The notes under the pieces: model-generated
Databases searched by the model: none
What the model was told of the DNA's origin: nothing
The model's input: the letters and a program-made list of their open reading frames with translations, nothing else
Assembly (NCBI GenBank): GCA_011087745.1
Contig: JAALLB010000102.1
Span: 1-6,532, forward strand
Source of the DNA: Hyphomicrobiales bacterium
GTDB taxonomy: Bacteria; Pseudomonadota; Alphaproteobacteria; Rhizobiales; Rhizobiaceae
Direction of reading: 5' to 3'
DNA length: 6,532 bases
In this document: piece after piece, positions 1 to 6,525 of the stretch
How the letters are laid out: every line of letters begins with the position of its first letter
Position numbering within the stretch: position 1 is the first letter of the stretch
Program-made: the position numbers and the translations under genes

Positions 1-52
1 TTTCGTATCATATCACACCAAAACATTCGGGTTTTGGAGTAGGATGGGTATA
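1..52. repeat. Terminal inverted repeat, left copy
   Basis: These 52 bases are the exact reverse complement of the last 52 bases of the window. The identity stops at position 53 (g here, t in the reverse complement of the other end). An internal hairpin lies at 18-37, with arms CCAAAAC and GTTTTGG and a 6-nt loop. The repeat supplies everything upstream of the first gene and its first three codons. I infer that this copy is the misplaced one, because the right-hand copy makes biological sense as the end of sitB. A genuine genomic inverted repeat cannot be excluded. Confidence 0.95.
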
Positions 53-613
53 GCTCTTTTCATTGCCACATCATCTGCCTTTGCTCAGTCCAACACCTAT
101 ACAAAAATCAACTTTGACAAAACCTGTACGATTATTTCCGAATATGAACAGGGTGTCGAAGTTGCATGTTCAGGATACACTGGCTATCCGGTCATTTTCT
201 CTGAAGGTGATCTTCGGCAAATGGTTCGATTTGGACACATTGCAAAACTCAGTGACCAATGGGAAAGCTTCGGCCAGTTTAATCGTGCAAACGATACGAT
301 AGAGTGGCGATTAAAAGACAAAAAGCCCTACGCTGCAATTCTCCGATATTTCATCGAAAACTCAAATGATAATGGTGAACACACCAAAGAGCTCAAAGGT
401 CAGGTGCTTGTTGTCTCAACGGTGGGAACGCACGAAAAACCAACATCATGCGTCATCGGCTATGTAGACGCGCGCGCCAACAAGAACGCAAATAAATTGG
501 CACAAGAGTTGGCAGATACCAAAGCAACAACATTTGAATGCGGAAAAAACAAGCCTGATTTCTTCGGTAAAAAAGGCAAACACTCTGGTTCGCCATCAAG
601 CTATTTTGAGTAA
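44..613 (+). CDS. Secreted conserved hypothetical protein, start uncertain
   Basis: As read, this encodes 189 residues. The N-terminus is a signal-peptide core: a hydrophobic run at about 3-9, then a small-residue site ending Ala-Phe-Ala at 12-14 followed by Gln15, so the product is probably periplasmic or secreted. Four cysteines (28, 42, 136, 166) remain in the mature part and could form two disulfides. The C-terminal stretch at 136-170 (CVIGYVDARAN, later FECGKNKPDFFG) resembles a conserved hypothetical family I associate with rhizobia. I know no function for it. The ATG at 44 is doubtful: the signal peptide has no basic n-region after it, the frame is open to the window edge, and bases 1-52 are an inverted copy of the other end. 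The real start probably lies outside the window, so the gene is best treated as 5'-incomplete. Its stop overlaps the convergent gene by 13 bp. Confidence 0.7.
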   Translation: MGIALFIATSSAFAQSNTYTKINFDKTCTIISEYEQGVEVACSGYTGYPVIFSEGDLRQMVRFGHIAKLSDQWESFGQFNRANDTIEWRLKDKKPYAAILRYFIENSNDNGEHTKELKGQVLVVSTVGTHEKPTSCVIGYVDARANKNANKLAQELADTKATTFECGKNKPDFFGKKGKHSGSPSSYFE

Positions 614-1044
614 ATTCGCTTATAGGTACTGGACACGGAATAATCCTTGTTTGGACCCACAACGGTTTGATTGATAGAAAATTGATCTACTGAGAATTGG
701 TATTCACCGCAATAATTATCAGCGCCACACAGATGGTCCGCAGTACCAAACCATCCCGTCTCCTTTTCAATCAGATTGACAAGATGATACGGTTGGTCTT
801 TTTCCTGGTCATAGGTGATTTCAAGAATCATACTGTCAGAACAATGCCAATACCAGCATTTGGATGCCGGAACACTTGCGCTGCTTGTCAGAGATAAAAC
901 ACCCTCTTCGCGCATCAAAAAAGCCGTATTCGATTTTGCCTCGAATACAGCTTTTCCATTGAATATCTCACCAGAGGAAATTTTCCGCTCCAATGACCAT
1001 GAGCTGGTAAGTGACTTGAAATAGAATTCAAATGCTGCGCTCAT
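601..1044 (-). CDS. DUF6314-like family protein
   Basis: This encodes a 147-residue protein with no signal peptide or membrane segment, so it is probably cytoplasmic. It has the features I associate with DUF6314: an early W-x-L-E-R-x-I motif (16-22), a REEG motif (45-48), a central HLCGADNYCGEY block (104-115), and a C-terminal GPNKDYSVSSTYKR block (130-143). The length suits the family, whose function is unknown to me; the many beta-strand-like segments suggest a small barrel fold. The ATG follows the leuB stop by 11 nt, so it is probably translated from the leuB transcript, although the ribosome binding site is weak. Its 3' end overlaps the stop region of the convergent upstream gene. The family assignment is from memory of motifs. 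Confidence 0.75.
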   Translation of the reverse strand: MSAAFEFYFKSLTSSWSLERKISSGEIFNGKAVFEAKSNTAFLMREEGVLSLTSSASVPASKCWYWHCSDSMILEITYDQEKDQPYHLVNLIEKETGWFGTADHLCGADNYCGEYQFSVDQFSINQTVVGPNKDYSVSSTYKRIYSK

Positions 1045-1055
1045 TTTACATAACG

Positions 1056-2168
1056 CTAGGATGCCAGAGATTGAAATTCTGCAAGAATCGCGTCACCCAT
1101 CTCTGCAGTTGTAATTTTCTCATTGCCTTCGGCCCAAATATCACCAGTGCGTTTGCCTTCATCAAGTACATTGGCAATTGCTTTTTCAACCTGATCAGCT
1201 TCGGTGACCATGTTAAATGAATAGCGCAGCATCATTGCAAAAGAAGCAATCATTGCAATCGGATTGGCAATGCCTTGGCCAGCAATATCGGGAGCAGAAC
1301 CGTGCACCGGCTCATACATCGCTTTTCGCGCGCCGGTAATCGGGTCAGGTGCACCAAGAGATGCGGATGGCAACATACCCAATGAACCGGTCAGCATTGC
1401 AGCTACATCTGAAAGCATATCGCCGAAAAGATTATCCGTTACAATAACGTCAAATTGCTTTGGCCAGCGCACAAGCTGCATTCCGCCAGCATCTGCCAAC
1501 ATATGATCAAGCTCCACATCAGCATATTTTTCTTTATGCGTAGCGCTGACAACTTCATTCCAAAGAACACCCGACTTCATGACATTGCGTTTTTCCATGG
1601 AGCAAACACGATTGCCGCGAGTACGTGCCATTTCAAATGCAACACCGGAAATACGCTCAATTTCAAATGTATCGTAAACTTGCGTATCAACAGCACGTTT
1701 TTGACCATTACCAAGATCGGTAATTGTTTTTGGTTCGCCAAAATAAACACCGCCGGTAAGTTCGCGAACGATCAGAATATCCAGCCCTTCAACCACTTCT
1801 TTGCGAAGTGAAGATGAATCTGCCAAGGCCGGATAACAAATTGCTGGGCGCAAATTGGCAAACAGTTCCATGTCCTTGCGAAGACGAAGAAGACCTGCTT
1901 CCGGGCGGGTGTCATAGGGAACATCATCCCACTTCGGCCCACCAACTGCCCCAAAAAGAACAGCATCCGCTGCTAGGGCTTTTTCCATGTCACTGTCAGA
2001 AATTGCTTCTCCATGTGTATCATATGCAGCACCGCCAACAAGGCCTTCTTCAACTTCGAAACCTGAGCCTAGTGCTTCGTTCATCCAGTTGATAATCTTA
2101 GTTACTTCTGCGGTCGCTTCCGGACCAATACCATCTCCAGGAAGGAGAAACACTTTGCGCGTTGCCAT
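1056..2168 (-). CDS. leuB: 3-isopropylmalate dehydrogenase
   Basis: LeuB catalyses the NAD-dependent oxidation and decarboxylation of 3-isopropylmalate to 2-oxoisocaproate, the third step of leucine synthesis, in the cytoplasm as a dimer. The 370 residues are full length. Visible motifs are the N-terminal LLPGDGIGPE (8-17), the substrate arginines R97, R107 and R135, Y142 in GGVYFGEP, the catalytic lysine K193 in MEKRNV, the metal-binding aspartates D226, D250 and D254, and the NAD loop from EPVHGSAPDIAG (286-297) to ANP. These residue roles follow from alignment to the family by eye. The start is supported by AAAGG about 9 nt upstream of the ATG. The gene diverges from the M23 peptidase with 49 bp between them and is followed closely by the DUF6314-like gene. 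leuD lies on the same strand beyond the peptidase gene. Confidence 0.97.
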   Translation of the reverse strand: MATRKVFLLPGDGIGPEATAEVTKIINWMNEALGSGFEVEEGLVGGAAYDTHGEAISDSDMEKALAADAVLFGAVGGPKWDDVPYDTRPEAGLLRLRKDMELFANLRPAICYPALADSSSLRKEVVEGLDILIVRELTGGVYFGEPKTITDLGNGQKRAVDTQVYDTFEIERISGVAFEMARTRGNRVCSMEKRNVMKSGVLWNEVVSATHKEKYADVELDHMLADAGGMQLVRWPKQFDVIVTDNLFGDMLSDVAAMLTGSLGMLPSASLGAPDPITGARKAMYEPVHGSAPDIAGQGIANPIAMIASFAMMLRYSFNMVTEADQVEKAIANVLDEGKRTGDIWAEGNEKITTAEMGDAILAEFQSLAS

Positions 2169-2190
2169 GAATTTACCTTTGAGGTTTTCT

Positions 2191-2196
2191 GTTATA
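2191..2196 (-). promoter_or_regulatory. Possible -10 element for leuB
   Basis: On the minus strand this reads TATAAC, 22 nt upstream of the leuB ATG. No good -35 hexamer is found 16-18 nt further upstream, so this is a weak prediction. The same bases read TTATAT-like on the plus strand and could also serve the divergent peptidase gene. Confidence 0.25.
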
Positions 2197-2217
2197 TCTG
2201 CCCCAGTGAATAAACCG

Positions 2218-3221
2218 ATGCGAACTACTTTTCAACTGCTACTGGCAATCGTTTTTACAATTGGTTTTTTTCAAGCAACGTATTTTGCAATCGCTAAAGA
2301 AATCAAATTTGGATTACCCATCAAATGTGAGTTGAACAAGGACTGTTTCATTCAAAACCTGCCTGATGTTGTTACTGATAAATCTGCTTTGGATACTTTT
2401 TGCCAAGGCGCTACCTATGATGGCCATAAGGGCATCGATATTCGCATACTCTCTTTAAAAGATATGGAACGAAATGTTCCGGTAATTGCTTCAGCAGATG
2501 GTATTGTAAAAGCTTATCGGGATGGCGAAGTTGACAAGATCATTGCAACACCAGAAGACAAATTTTACTCATCCAAAACAAGGAATGCGGCAATGGTGTC
2601 GTCATTTCCCACGAAAATGGATACGAAACGCAAGTATGCCATCTCAAGCAAAACTCAATATCCGTAAAAAAAGGCGATCAAGTTAAAAAGGGCGATACAC
2701 TTGGATTTGTGGGAAATTCCGGATTCGCTGCTTTCCCGCACGTGCATTTATCCATTCGCAAAGATGGAAAGTGGCTGGATCCAATCTCCGGCTTACTACC
2801 CTCAAATTCGTGCTCCCAAGCAAATACGCAAAACAGCTTACTGGATGAGGACGTGGTCAAATACTTTCGACCCAACTCCTCCAGATTGATTGCTTCCGGC
2901 ATTTCCGGAAACGTCATAGTACACGATCAACTGGTAAGATCTGGCTCGCCAGCAAAACTCAAACGAACCGATCAGGCTGTTGTTGGCTGGGCATGGTTCA
3001 TTAATCTTCGAAAAGGAGATCAAATTCGATACATATTAGAAGGACCAAGGGGTATGATTTCTGAAAACACCTCAAAACCCTTAGACCGCCATAAAGCTGC
3101 ATACTCGGGTTTTTCTGGCAAAAAAGGTAAACCAATTGATGGTGAGTATCGATTGACTACGCAACTACTTCGCAACGGAAAACCAATTCATGAAACACTG
3201 TTTGTTCAAACTTTGGAATAA
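2218..3221 (+). pseudogene. M23 family metallopeptidase, split by a frameshift
   Basis: The two parts read as one M23 (LytM/peptidase M23) protein. The first part starts at the ATG at 2218 with a signal peptide (residues 1-26, ending FAIA) and carries the zinc-ligand pattern H70-x3-D74 (GHKGID). It ends at an out-of-phase stop at 2665-2667. In the frame one base back, 2580-3221 continues with ECGNGVVISHENGY, the conserved histidine of VCHLKQ (codon 2640-2642), KKGD repeats, and the HVH metal motif (codons 2739-2747). A C-terminal domain of roughly 110 residues follows. The single shift lies near the AAAA run at 2575-2578; restoring one base gives 334 residues. No slippery heptamer is in phase, so this is a deletion or a sequence error, not obvious programmed frameshifting. 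Both halves are otherwise well conserved, which favours a recent event or an error. The protein would be periplasmic, acting on peptidoglycan or, if degenerate, regulating other enzymes. A GTG at 2206 is an alternative start. Confidence 0.85.
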
Positions 3222-3229
3222 ACAGTGTT
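3194..3229. terminator. Bidirectional hairpin between convergent peptidase and leuD genes
   Basis: The arms AACACTGTTT (3194-3203) and AAACAGTGTT (3220-3229) are perfectly complementary. The pairing extends inward by GTTC/GAAT with one G-U pair, giving a stem of about 14 bp and an 8-nt loop. The hairpin covers the stop codon of the peptidase gene (3219-3221) and lies just past the leuD stop. It has no clear T run on either side, so it may stop transcription imperfectly or act mainly as an mRNA 3' end stabiliser for both genes. Confidence 0.6.
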
Positions 3230-3236
3230 CAGAACT

Positions 3237-3842
3237 TTATGCCCAAGGACGGTTTTCAGCATTCTTTGCTTCAAAGCTTGATATATCATCAGCCTTGCCA
3301 AGGGTTTCGCCAATATCATCGATACCACTTAACAAACGCTCTTTGCGGCCTTGATCAATGTCGAAGTTAATTGTGCCACCATCTGGACCCGAAATAGTTT
3401 GAGTTTCAAGGTCAACTGTCATGGTTGAATTGGCTCCGCGCTCCGCATCGTCCATCAACTTATCAAGCTCATCTTGAGAAACAACAATGGGCAAAATACC
3501 ATTCTTAAAACAGTTGTTGTAAAAAATATCAGCAAAGCTTGTTGAGATCACGCAGCGAATACCGAAATCAAGTAGCGCCCATGGTGCATGCTCACGAGAA
3601 GAACCGCATCCAAAATTATCGCCGGCTACCAGAATCTGAGCCTTGGAATATGCAGCCGTGTTCAATACGAATTCCGAATTGTTGGAACCATCTTCATGAT
3701 AGCGCATTTCCGCAAACAGACCCTCACCCAAACCTGTACGCTTGATTGTTTTCAGGTAATCTTTTGGGATAATCATATCCGTATCAATATTGATAATTGG
3801 CATCGGTGCGGCGACAGCAGTAAGTTTATTGAATTTTTCCAT
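3237..3842 (-). CDS. leuD: 3-isopropylmalate dehydratase small subunit
   Basis: LeuD pairs with LeuC, which is not in this window, to isomerise 2-isopropylmalate to 3-isopropylmalate in the second step of leucine synthesis, in the cytoplasm. The 201 residues match the family length. Motifs are NIDTDMIIPKDYL (18-30), the highly conserved GDNFGCGSSREHAPWAL (74-90), which lines the substrate pocket, and FADIFYNNCFKNGILP (103-118). I chose the ATG at 3842 because it begins the conserved MEKF-type N-terminus. The frame stays open to 4010, but those extra 56 residues do not resemble LeuD. The ribosome binding site is weak: an AGGA lies rather far upstream. The gene is convergent with the peptidase gene, with 15 bp between stops, and divergent from the b561 gene. 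LeuC is probably encoded elsewhere. Confidence 0.97.
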   Translation of the reverse strand: MEKFNKLTAVAAPMPIINIDTDMIIPKDYLKTIKRTGLGEGLFAEMRYHEDGSNNSEFVLNTAAYSKAQILVAGDNFGCGSSREHAPWALLDFGIRCVISTSFADIFYNNCFKNGILPIVVSQDELDKLMDDAERGANSTMTVDLETQTISGPDGGTINFDIDQGRKERLLSGIDDIGETLGKADDISSFEAKNAENRPWA

Positions 3843-4057
3843 TATCTTGTGATCTATCCTGAAGTAGGTTTTAATTCGAAGATTGCTTATCAATTCTGCA
3901 ATCAAACAATTGTTATTTTGTGACGCACAAACACCATAAATCGCTATTTTGTCAAGCTTTAAGGCATAATCATGGGGCAGACGCCCGCATCGGCCATGTT
4001 GACGGTACAAAGAATTATCGCGTAGCGTTGTACTATATCAATCAGCCAGCATTTATT

Positions 4058-4061
4058 GGAG
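4058..4061 (+). promoter_or_regulatory. Ribosome binding site deciding the b561 start
   Basis: GGAG lies 6 nt before the ATG at 4068. The in-frame TTG at 4056 overlaps this site's immediate upstream side, so it is an unlikely start, and the ATG at 4068 is preferred. Confidence 0.7.
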
Positions 4062-4067
4062 AATGAA

Positions 4068-4622
4068 ATGAGCAATCATGAGAATATCACTTCAGTAGAA
4101 ACACGCGGTTATTCATTTCCAATGCGCGCTATTCACTGGTTGATGGCAGCAATGATTTTTTACGTTATCTTTGTTGGTATCCTTATGGGGAATGACGTAA
4201 AAGTAGGCAAGCATTACGACTATCATCGGGCTGCCGGCTTTTTGCTTTTATTGCTCGTATTGCTGAGAATAGTCATTTCCAAACTTTCAAAACCGCCACT
4301 TCCAAAACATGTTGGAGAAGCTGGACTTCAACAGCTGGCAGCAAGAATTGTTCATAGTCTTTTATACATCGGACTTATCATTCAGCCTCTGCTTGGATGG
4401 TATGCAACAAATACCTGGGGCGTTGCCAAAATTCCCTTTTTCTTCGGTATGACCCTGCCAAGAATTGCTGAGAAAAATCGAGAACTTGGCAACCAGCTTT
4501 TGGAATATCACGGCTGGTTAGGCATTTTCATTACCGTACTAGTAGTCATGCACATTGGCGCTGCCTTGATGCACCAATTTGTAATTAAAGATAATCTGAT
4601 CAAACGAATGATAAAAACCTGA
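4068..4622 (+). CDS. Cytochrome b561 family protein
   Basis: This is a 184-residue inner-membrane dihaem cytochrome of the bacterial CybB type, which moves electrons between membrane quinol and an acceptor; its physiological partner is unknown here. Four membrane segments are visible at about 20-41, 54-70, 92-115 and 149-171. H23 (RAIHWL), H53 (YHRAAGF), H148 (EYHGWLG) and H162 (VMHIGA) sit where the haem ligands are expected, and the 14-residue spacing of the last pair matches the E. coli protein as I remember it. The basic C-terminal tail (IKRMIK) would face the cytoplasm. The length is typical. The gene is followed by the metal-responsive promoter of sitA, so it is probably a separate unit, although readthrough is possible because I see no clear terminator after it. 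Confidence 0.92.
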   Translation: MSNHENITSVETRGYSFPMRAIHWLMAAMIFYVIFVGILMGNDVKVGKHYDYHRAAGFLLLLLVLLRIVISKLSKPPLPKHVGEAGLQQLAARIVHSLLYIGLIIQPLLGWYATNTWGVAKIPFFFGMTLPRIAEKNRELGNQLLEYHGWLGIFITVLVVMHIGAALMHQFVIKDNLIKRMIKT

Positions 4623-4663
4623 TCAAGTAAACATCATTGCGGTCGAAAAATATCACTTTTAGT

Positions 4664-4678
4664 TGCGAATGAGTTGCA
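4664..4678 (+). promoter_or_regulatory. Fur/Mur-like operator, upstream copy
   Basis: TGCGAATGAGTTGCA matches the downstream copy at 12 of 15 positions. The left arm is an exact inverted match to the right arm of that copy (TGCGAAT against ATTCGCA). It overlaps a 10-bp perfect palindrome, TGCAATTGCA (4675-4684). It lies upstream of the predicted -35 element, so it may recruit a second repressor dimer. The degenerate right arm makes it weaker than the downstream copy. Confidence 0.55.
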
Positions 4679-4684
4679 ATTGCA

Positions 4685-4717
4685 TTGACATTGAGAATGA
4701 TTCGCATATTTTAATAT
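4685..4717 (+). promoter_or_regulatory. Predicted sitA promoter
   Basis: A perfect -35 hexamer TTGACA lies at 4685-4690. The -10 is either TATTTT at 4707-4712 (16-nt spacer) or TAATAT at 4712-4717 (21-nt spacer, or 15 nt from an alternative -35 TTGAGA at 4691-4696). The downstream operator fills the spacer. The sitA ATG at 4745 is about 30 nt further on, so the leader is short. The ribosome binding site is poor (GGGC about 6 nt before the ATG). Confidence 0.55.
4692..4706 (+). promoter_or_regulatory. Fur/Mur-like operator, downstream copy
   Basis: TGAGAAT-G-ATTCGCA is a 7-1-7 inverted repeat with one mismatch between arms. It agrees with the classic Fur half-sites TGATAAT/ATTATCA at 6 of 7 and 5 of 7 positions. 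It sits between the predicted -35 and -10 of sitA, where a bound repressor would block RNA polymerase. In rhizobia the Fur homologue Mur represses sit genes in the presence of manganese, so Mur is the likely partner. Whether Mur or Fur binds here is inferred. Confidence 0.7.
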
Positions 4718-4744
4718 GCTGAACTCAAACACAATCGGGCAAAA

Positions 4745-5638
4745 ATGAATAACCTAATTAAAGCAGTATTTTTATCTCTCATGCTTTCATCATTTGCAGG
4801 CAGTGCCCTGGCCGATGACAAGTTCAAAGTTGTAACCACATTTACCGTGATTGCCGATATGGCACGTAATGTTGCAGGAGATACAGCAATTGTGGAATCC
4901 ATCACCAAGCCTGGCGCGGAAATTCACGGTTATCAACCAACGCCTCGCGATATCATCAGAGCGCAGGGTGCGGATCTTATCTTGTGGAATGGCATGAACC
5001 TTGAACTGTGGTTTGAACAATTTTTCGACAATCTGAAAGATGTGCCAAGCATCACTTTGAGCGACCGTGTCGAGCCAATGGGAATTGCAGAAGGTCCCTA
5101 CACCGGCAAACCAAATCCGCACGCATGGATGTCTTTGGAATCAGCAATAATTTATGTAGACAATATTCGCGATGGATTGGTGAAATATGATCCGGAAAAT
5201 GCAGAAATCTACAAGGCCAATGCAGAAACGTATAAAGCAGAAATTACCGCTGCCGTTGCACCCTTAAAAGAGAAAATTCTGACAATTCCAGCTGAAGATC
5301 GCTGGCTTGTTTCAAGTGAAGGTGCTTTTAGCTATTTGGCTCGTGATTTTGAAATGAAAGAATTATACCTATGGCCGATCAACGCTGATCAACAAGGAAT
5401 GCCCCAACAAGTGCGAAAGGTAATTGATACTGTCCGTAAAAATGACATCAAGGTAGTCTTTTCTGAAAGCACAGTTTCTGACGCACCTGCGAGGCAAATC
5501 ACCCGTGAGACAGATGCAACATATGGCGGTGTATTATATGTTGATTCCCTGAGTGAACCTGATGGCGAAGTCCCAACCTATATTGATCTTTTGCGAATAA
5601 CAGCACAAACAATAGCCGATGGGTTATCAAAACAATGA
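4745..5638 (+). CDS. sitA: Manganese/iron ABC transporter, periplasmic metal-binding protein
   Basis: SitA (also called MntA/TroA type) captures Mn(II) or Fe(II) in the periplasm and delivers it to the membrane permease. It is a 297-residue cluster A-I (ZnuA/PsaA-like) binding protein. The signal peptide ends in ALA at 21-23, and no lipobox cysteine is present, so it should be soluble. The four expected metal ligands are visible: H61 (EIHGYQPTP), H126 (NPHAWMS), E192 (SSEGAFSY) and D267 (YVDSLSEPDG). The Glu and Asp ligands favour Mn/Fe over the three-histidine pattern of zinc receptors. It lacks the long His-rich loop seen in ZnuA. The TGA stop overlaps the sitB ATG (ATGA), indicating coupled translation. 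A tandem Fur/Mur-like operator lies upstream. The sit/mnt naming is by family resemblance. Confidence 0.93.
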   Translation: MNNLIKAVFLSLMLSSFAGSALADDKFKVVTTFTVIADMARNVAGDTAIVESITKPGAEIHGYQPTPRDIIRAQGADLILWNGMNLELWFEQFFDNLKDVPSITLSDRVEPMGIAEGPYTGKPNPHAWMSLESAIIYVDNIRDGLVKYDPENAEIYKANAETYKAEITAAVAPLKEKILTIPAEDRWLVSSEGAFSYLARDFEMKELYLWPINADQQGMPQQVRKVIDTVRKNDIKVVFSESTVSDAPARQITRETDATYGGVLYVDSLSEPDGEVPTYIDLLRITAQTIADGLSKQ

Positions 5639-6525
5639 ACACTCTGGCCTCAGGCATTGAAGTTGAAGATGTGACCGTTACTTATCGTAACGGTCACACT
5701 GCCTTGCATGACACATCTTTTGATATCCCAACCGGTACCATCAGCGCTTTGGTTGGCGTGAACGGATCAGGAAAGTCCACCTTATTCAAAGCAATCATGG
5801 GCTTTGTCCCTCTTGCAAGAGGTAGCGTTTCTGTATTTGGACAATCCGTAGAACATGCACTCAAGAACAACATGATTGCTTATGTGCCGCAAGCAGAGGA
5901 AGTTGATTGGAGTTTTCCGGTTCTGGTAGAAGACGTAGTGATGATGGGCCGCTATGGCCATATGAACTTCATGCGAATTGCAGGCTCCAAAGACAAACAA
6001 GCCGTAAGCAACGCGCTTGAACGCGTAGGCATGAGCGACTTTAGAACCCGGCAAATTGGTGAACTCTCAGGCGGTCAAAAAAAGCGTGTATTTCTTGCCC
6101 GCGCCCTGGCGCAGGAAAGCAAGGTGATCTTGCTGGATGAACCGTTTACCGGCGTTGATGTTAAAACCGAAGAAGCAATCATCGAATTGCTCCGCACCAT
6201 GCGTGAAGAGGGTCATGTGATGCTCGTTTCAACCCATAACCTTGGTAGTGTGCCGGAGTTCTGCGATCGGACCATTTTAATCAAGGAAACGGTTCTTGCA
6301 TTTGGTCTGACTTCAGAAATTTTTACCCAGGACAACCTTGAGCGCACCTTTGGCGGCGTGTTACGACACTTTGTGCTTGGTGGTACGGATCTTCATGATG
6401 ATGAAGATGCAAGACAAGTGACCGTTATTACTGATGACGAACGCCCATTCGTGATTTATGACGAAAAAGAAAAATCAGAATATACCCATCCTACTCCAAA
6501 ACCCGAATGTTTTGGTGTGATATGA
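5635..6525 (+). CDS. sitB: Manganese/iron ABC transporter, ATP-binding protein
   Basis: SitB is the cytoplasmic ATPase that powers the importer fed by SitA. In its 296 residues I see Walker A GVNGSGKST (41-49), the Q-loop Q86, the ABC signature LSGGQKK (144-150), Walker B VILLDEP (164-170), the D-loop GVD (173-175) and the H-loop H201. A C-terminal extension from about 245 (RHFVLGGTDLHDDEDARQ, then VTVITDDERPFVIY) is of a type I recognise from rhizobial SitB. The last 14 residues (283-296) are encoded within the terminal inverted repeat, so the extreme C-terminus should be treated with care. The stop sits in a second ATGA overlap, matching the sitA-sitB junction and suggesting a following permease gene. 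The start overlaps sitA by 4 bp. Confidence 0.93.
   Translation: MNTLASGIEVEDVTVTYRNGHTALHDTSFDIPTGTISALVGVNGSGKSTLFKAIMGFVPLARGSVSVFGQSVEHALKNNMIAYVPQAEEVDWSFPVLVEDVVMMGRYGHMNFMRIAGSKDKQAVSNALERVGMSDFRTRQIGELSGGQKKRVFLARALAQESKVILLDEPFTGVDVKTEEAIIELLRTMREEGHVMLVSTHNLGSVPEFCDRTILIKETVLAFGLTSEIFTQDNLERTFGGVLRHFVLGGTDLHDDEDARQVTVITDDERPFVIYDEKEKSEYTHPTPKPECFGVI

Noticed and set aside
1987..2217. Extension of the M23 gene upstream into leuB
   Set aside because: The frame is open across the antisense of leuB, but the signal peptide begins at 2218. The upstream part is a shadow of leuB.
2570..2590. Programmed -1 ribosomal frameshift in the M23 gene
   Set aside because: The A-rich stretch does not form an X-XXY-YYZ heptamer in the reading phase, and M23 peptidases are not known to use recoding. 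A deletion or sequence error is simpler.
3927..3955. leuD promoter based on a minus-strand TTGACA at 3950-3955
   Set aside because: The -35 is perfect, but no acceptable -10 lies 16-18 nt downstream, so I did not list it as a feature.
3843..4010. N-terminal extension of leuD up to 4010
   Set aside because: The frame is open, but the extra 56 residues look unlike LeuD, and the protein from 3842 already has the family length and N-terminus.
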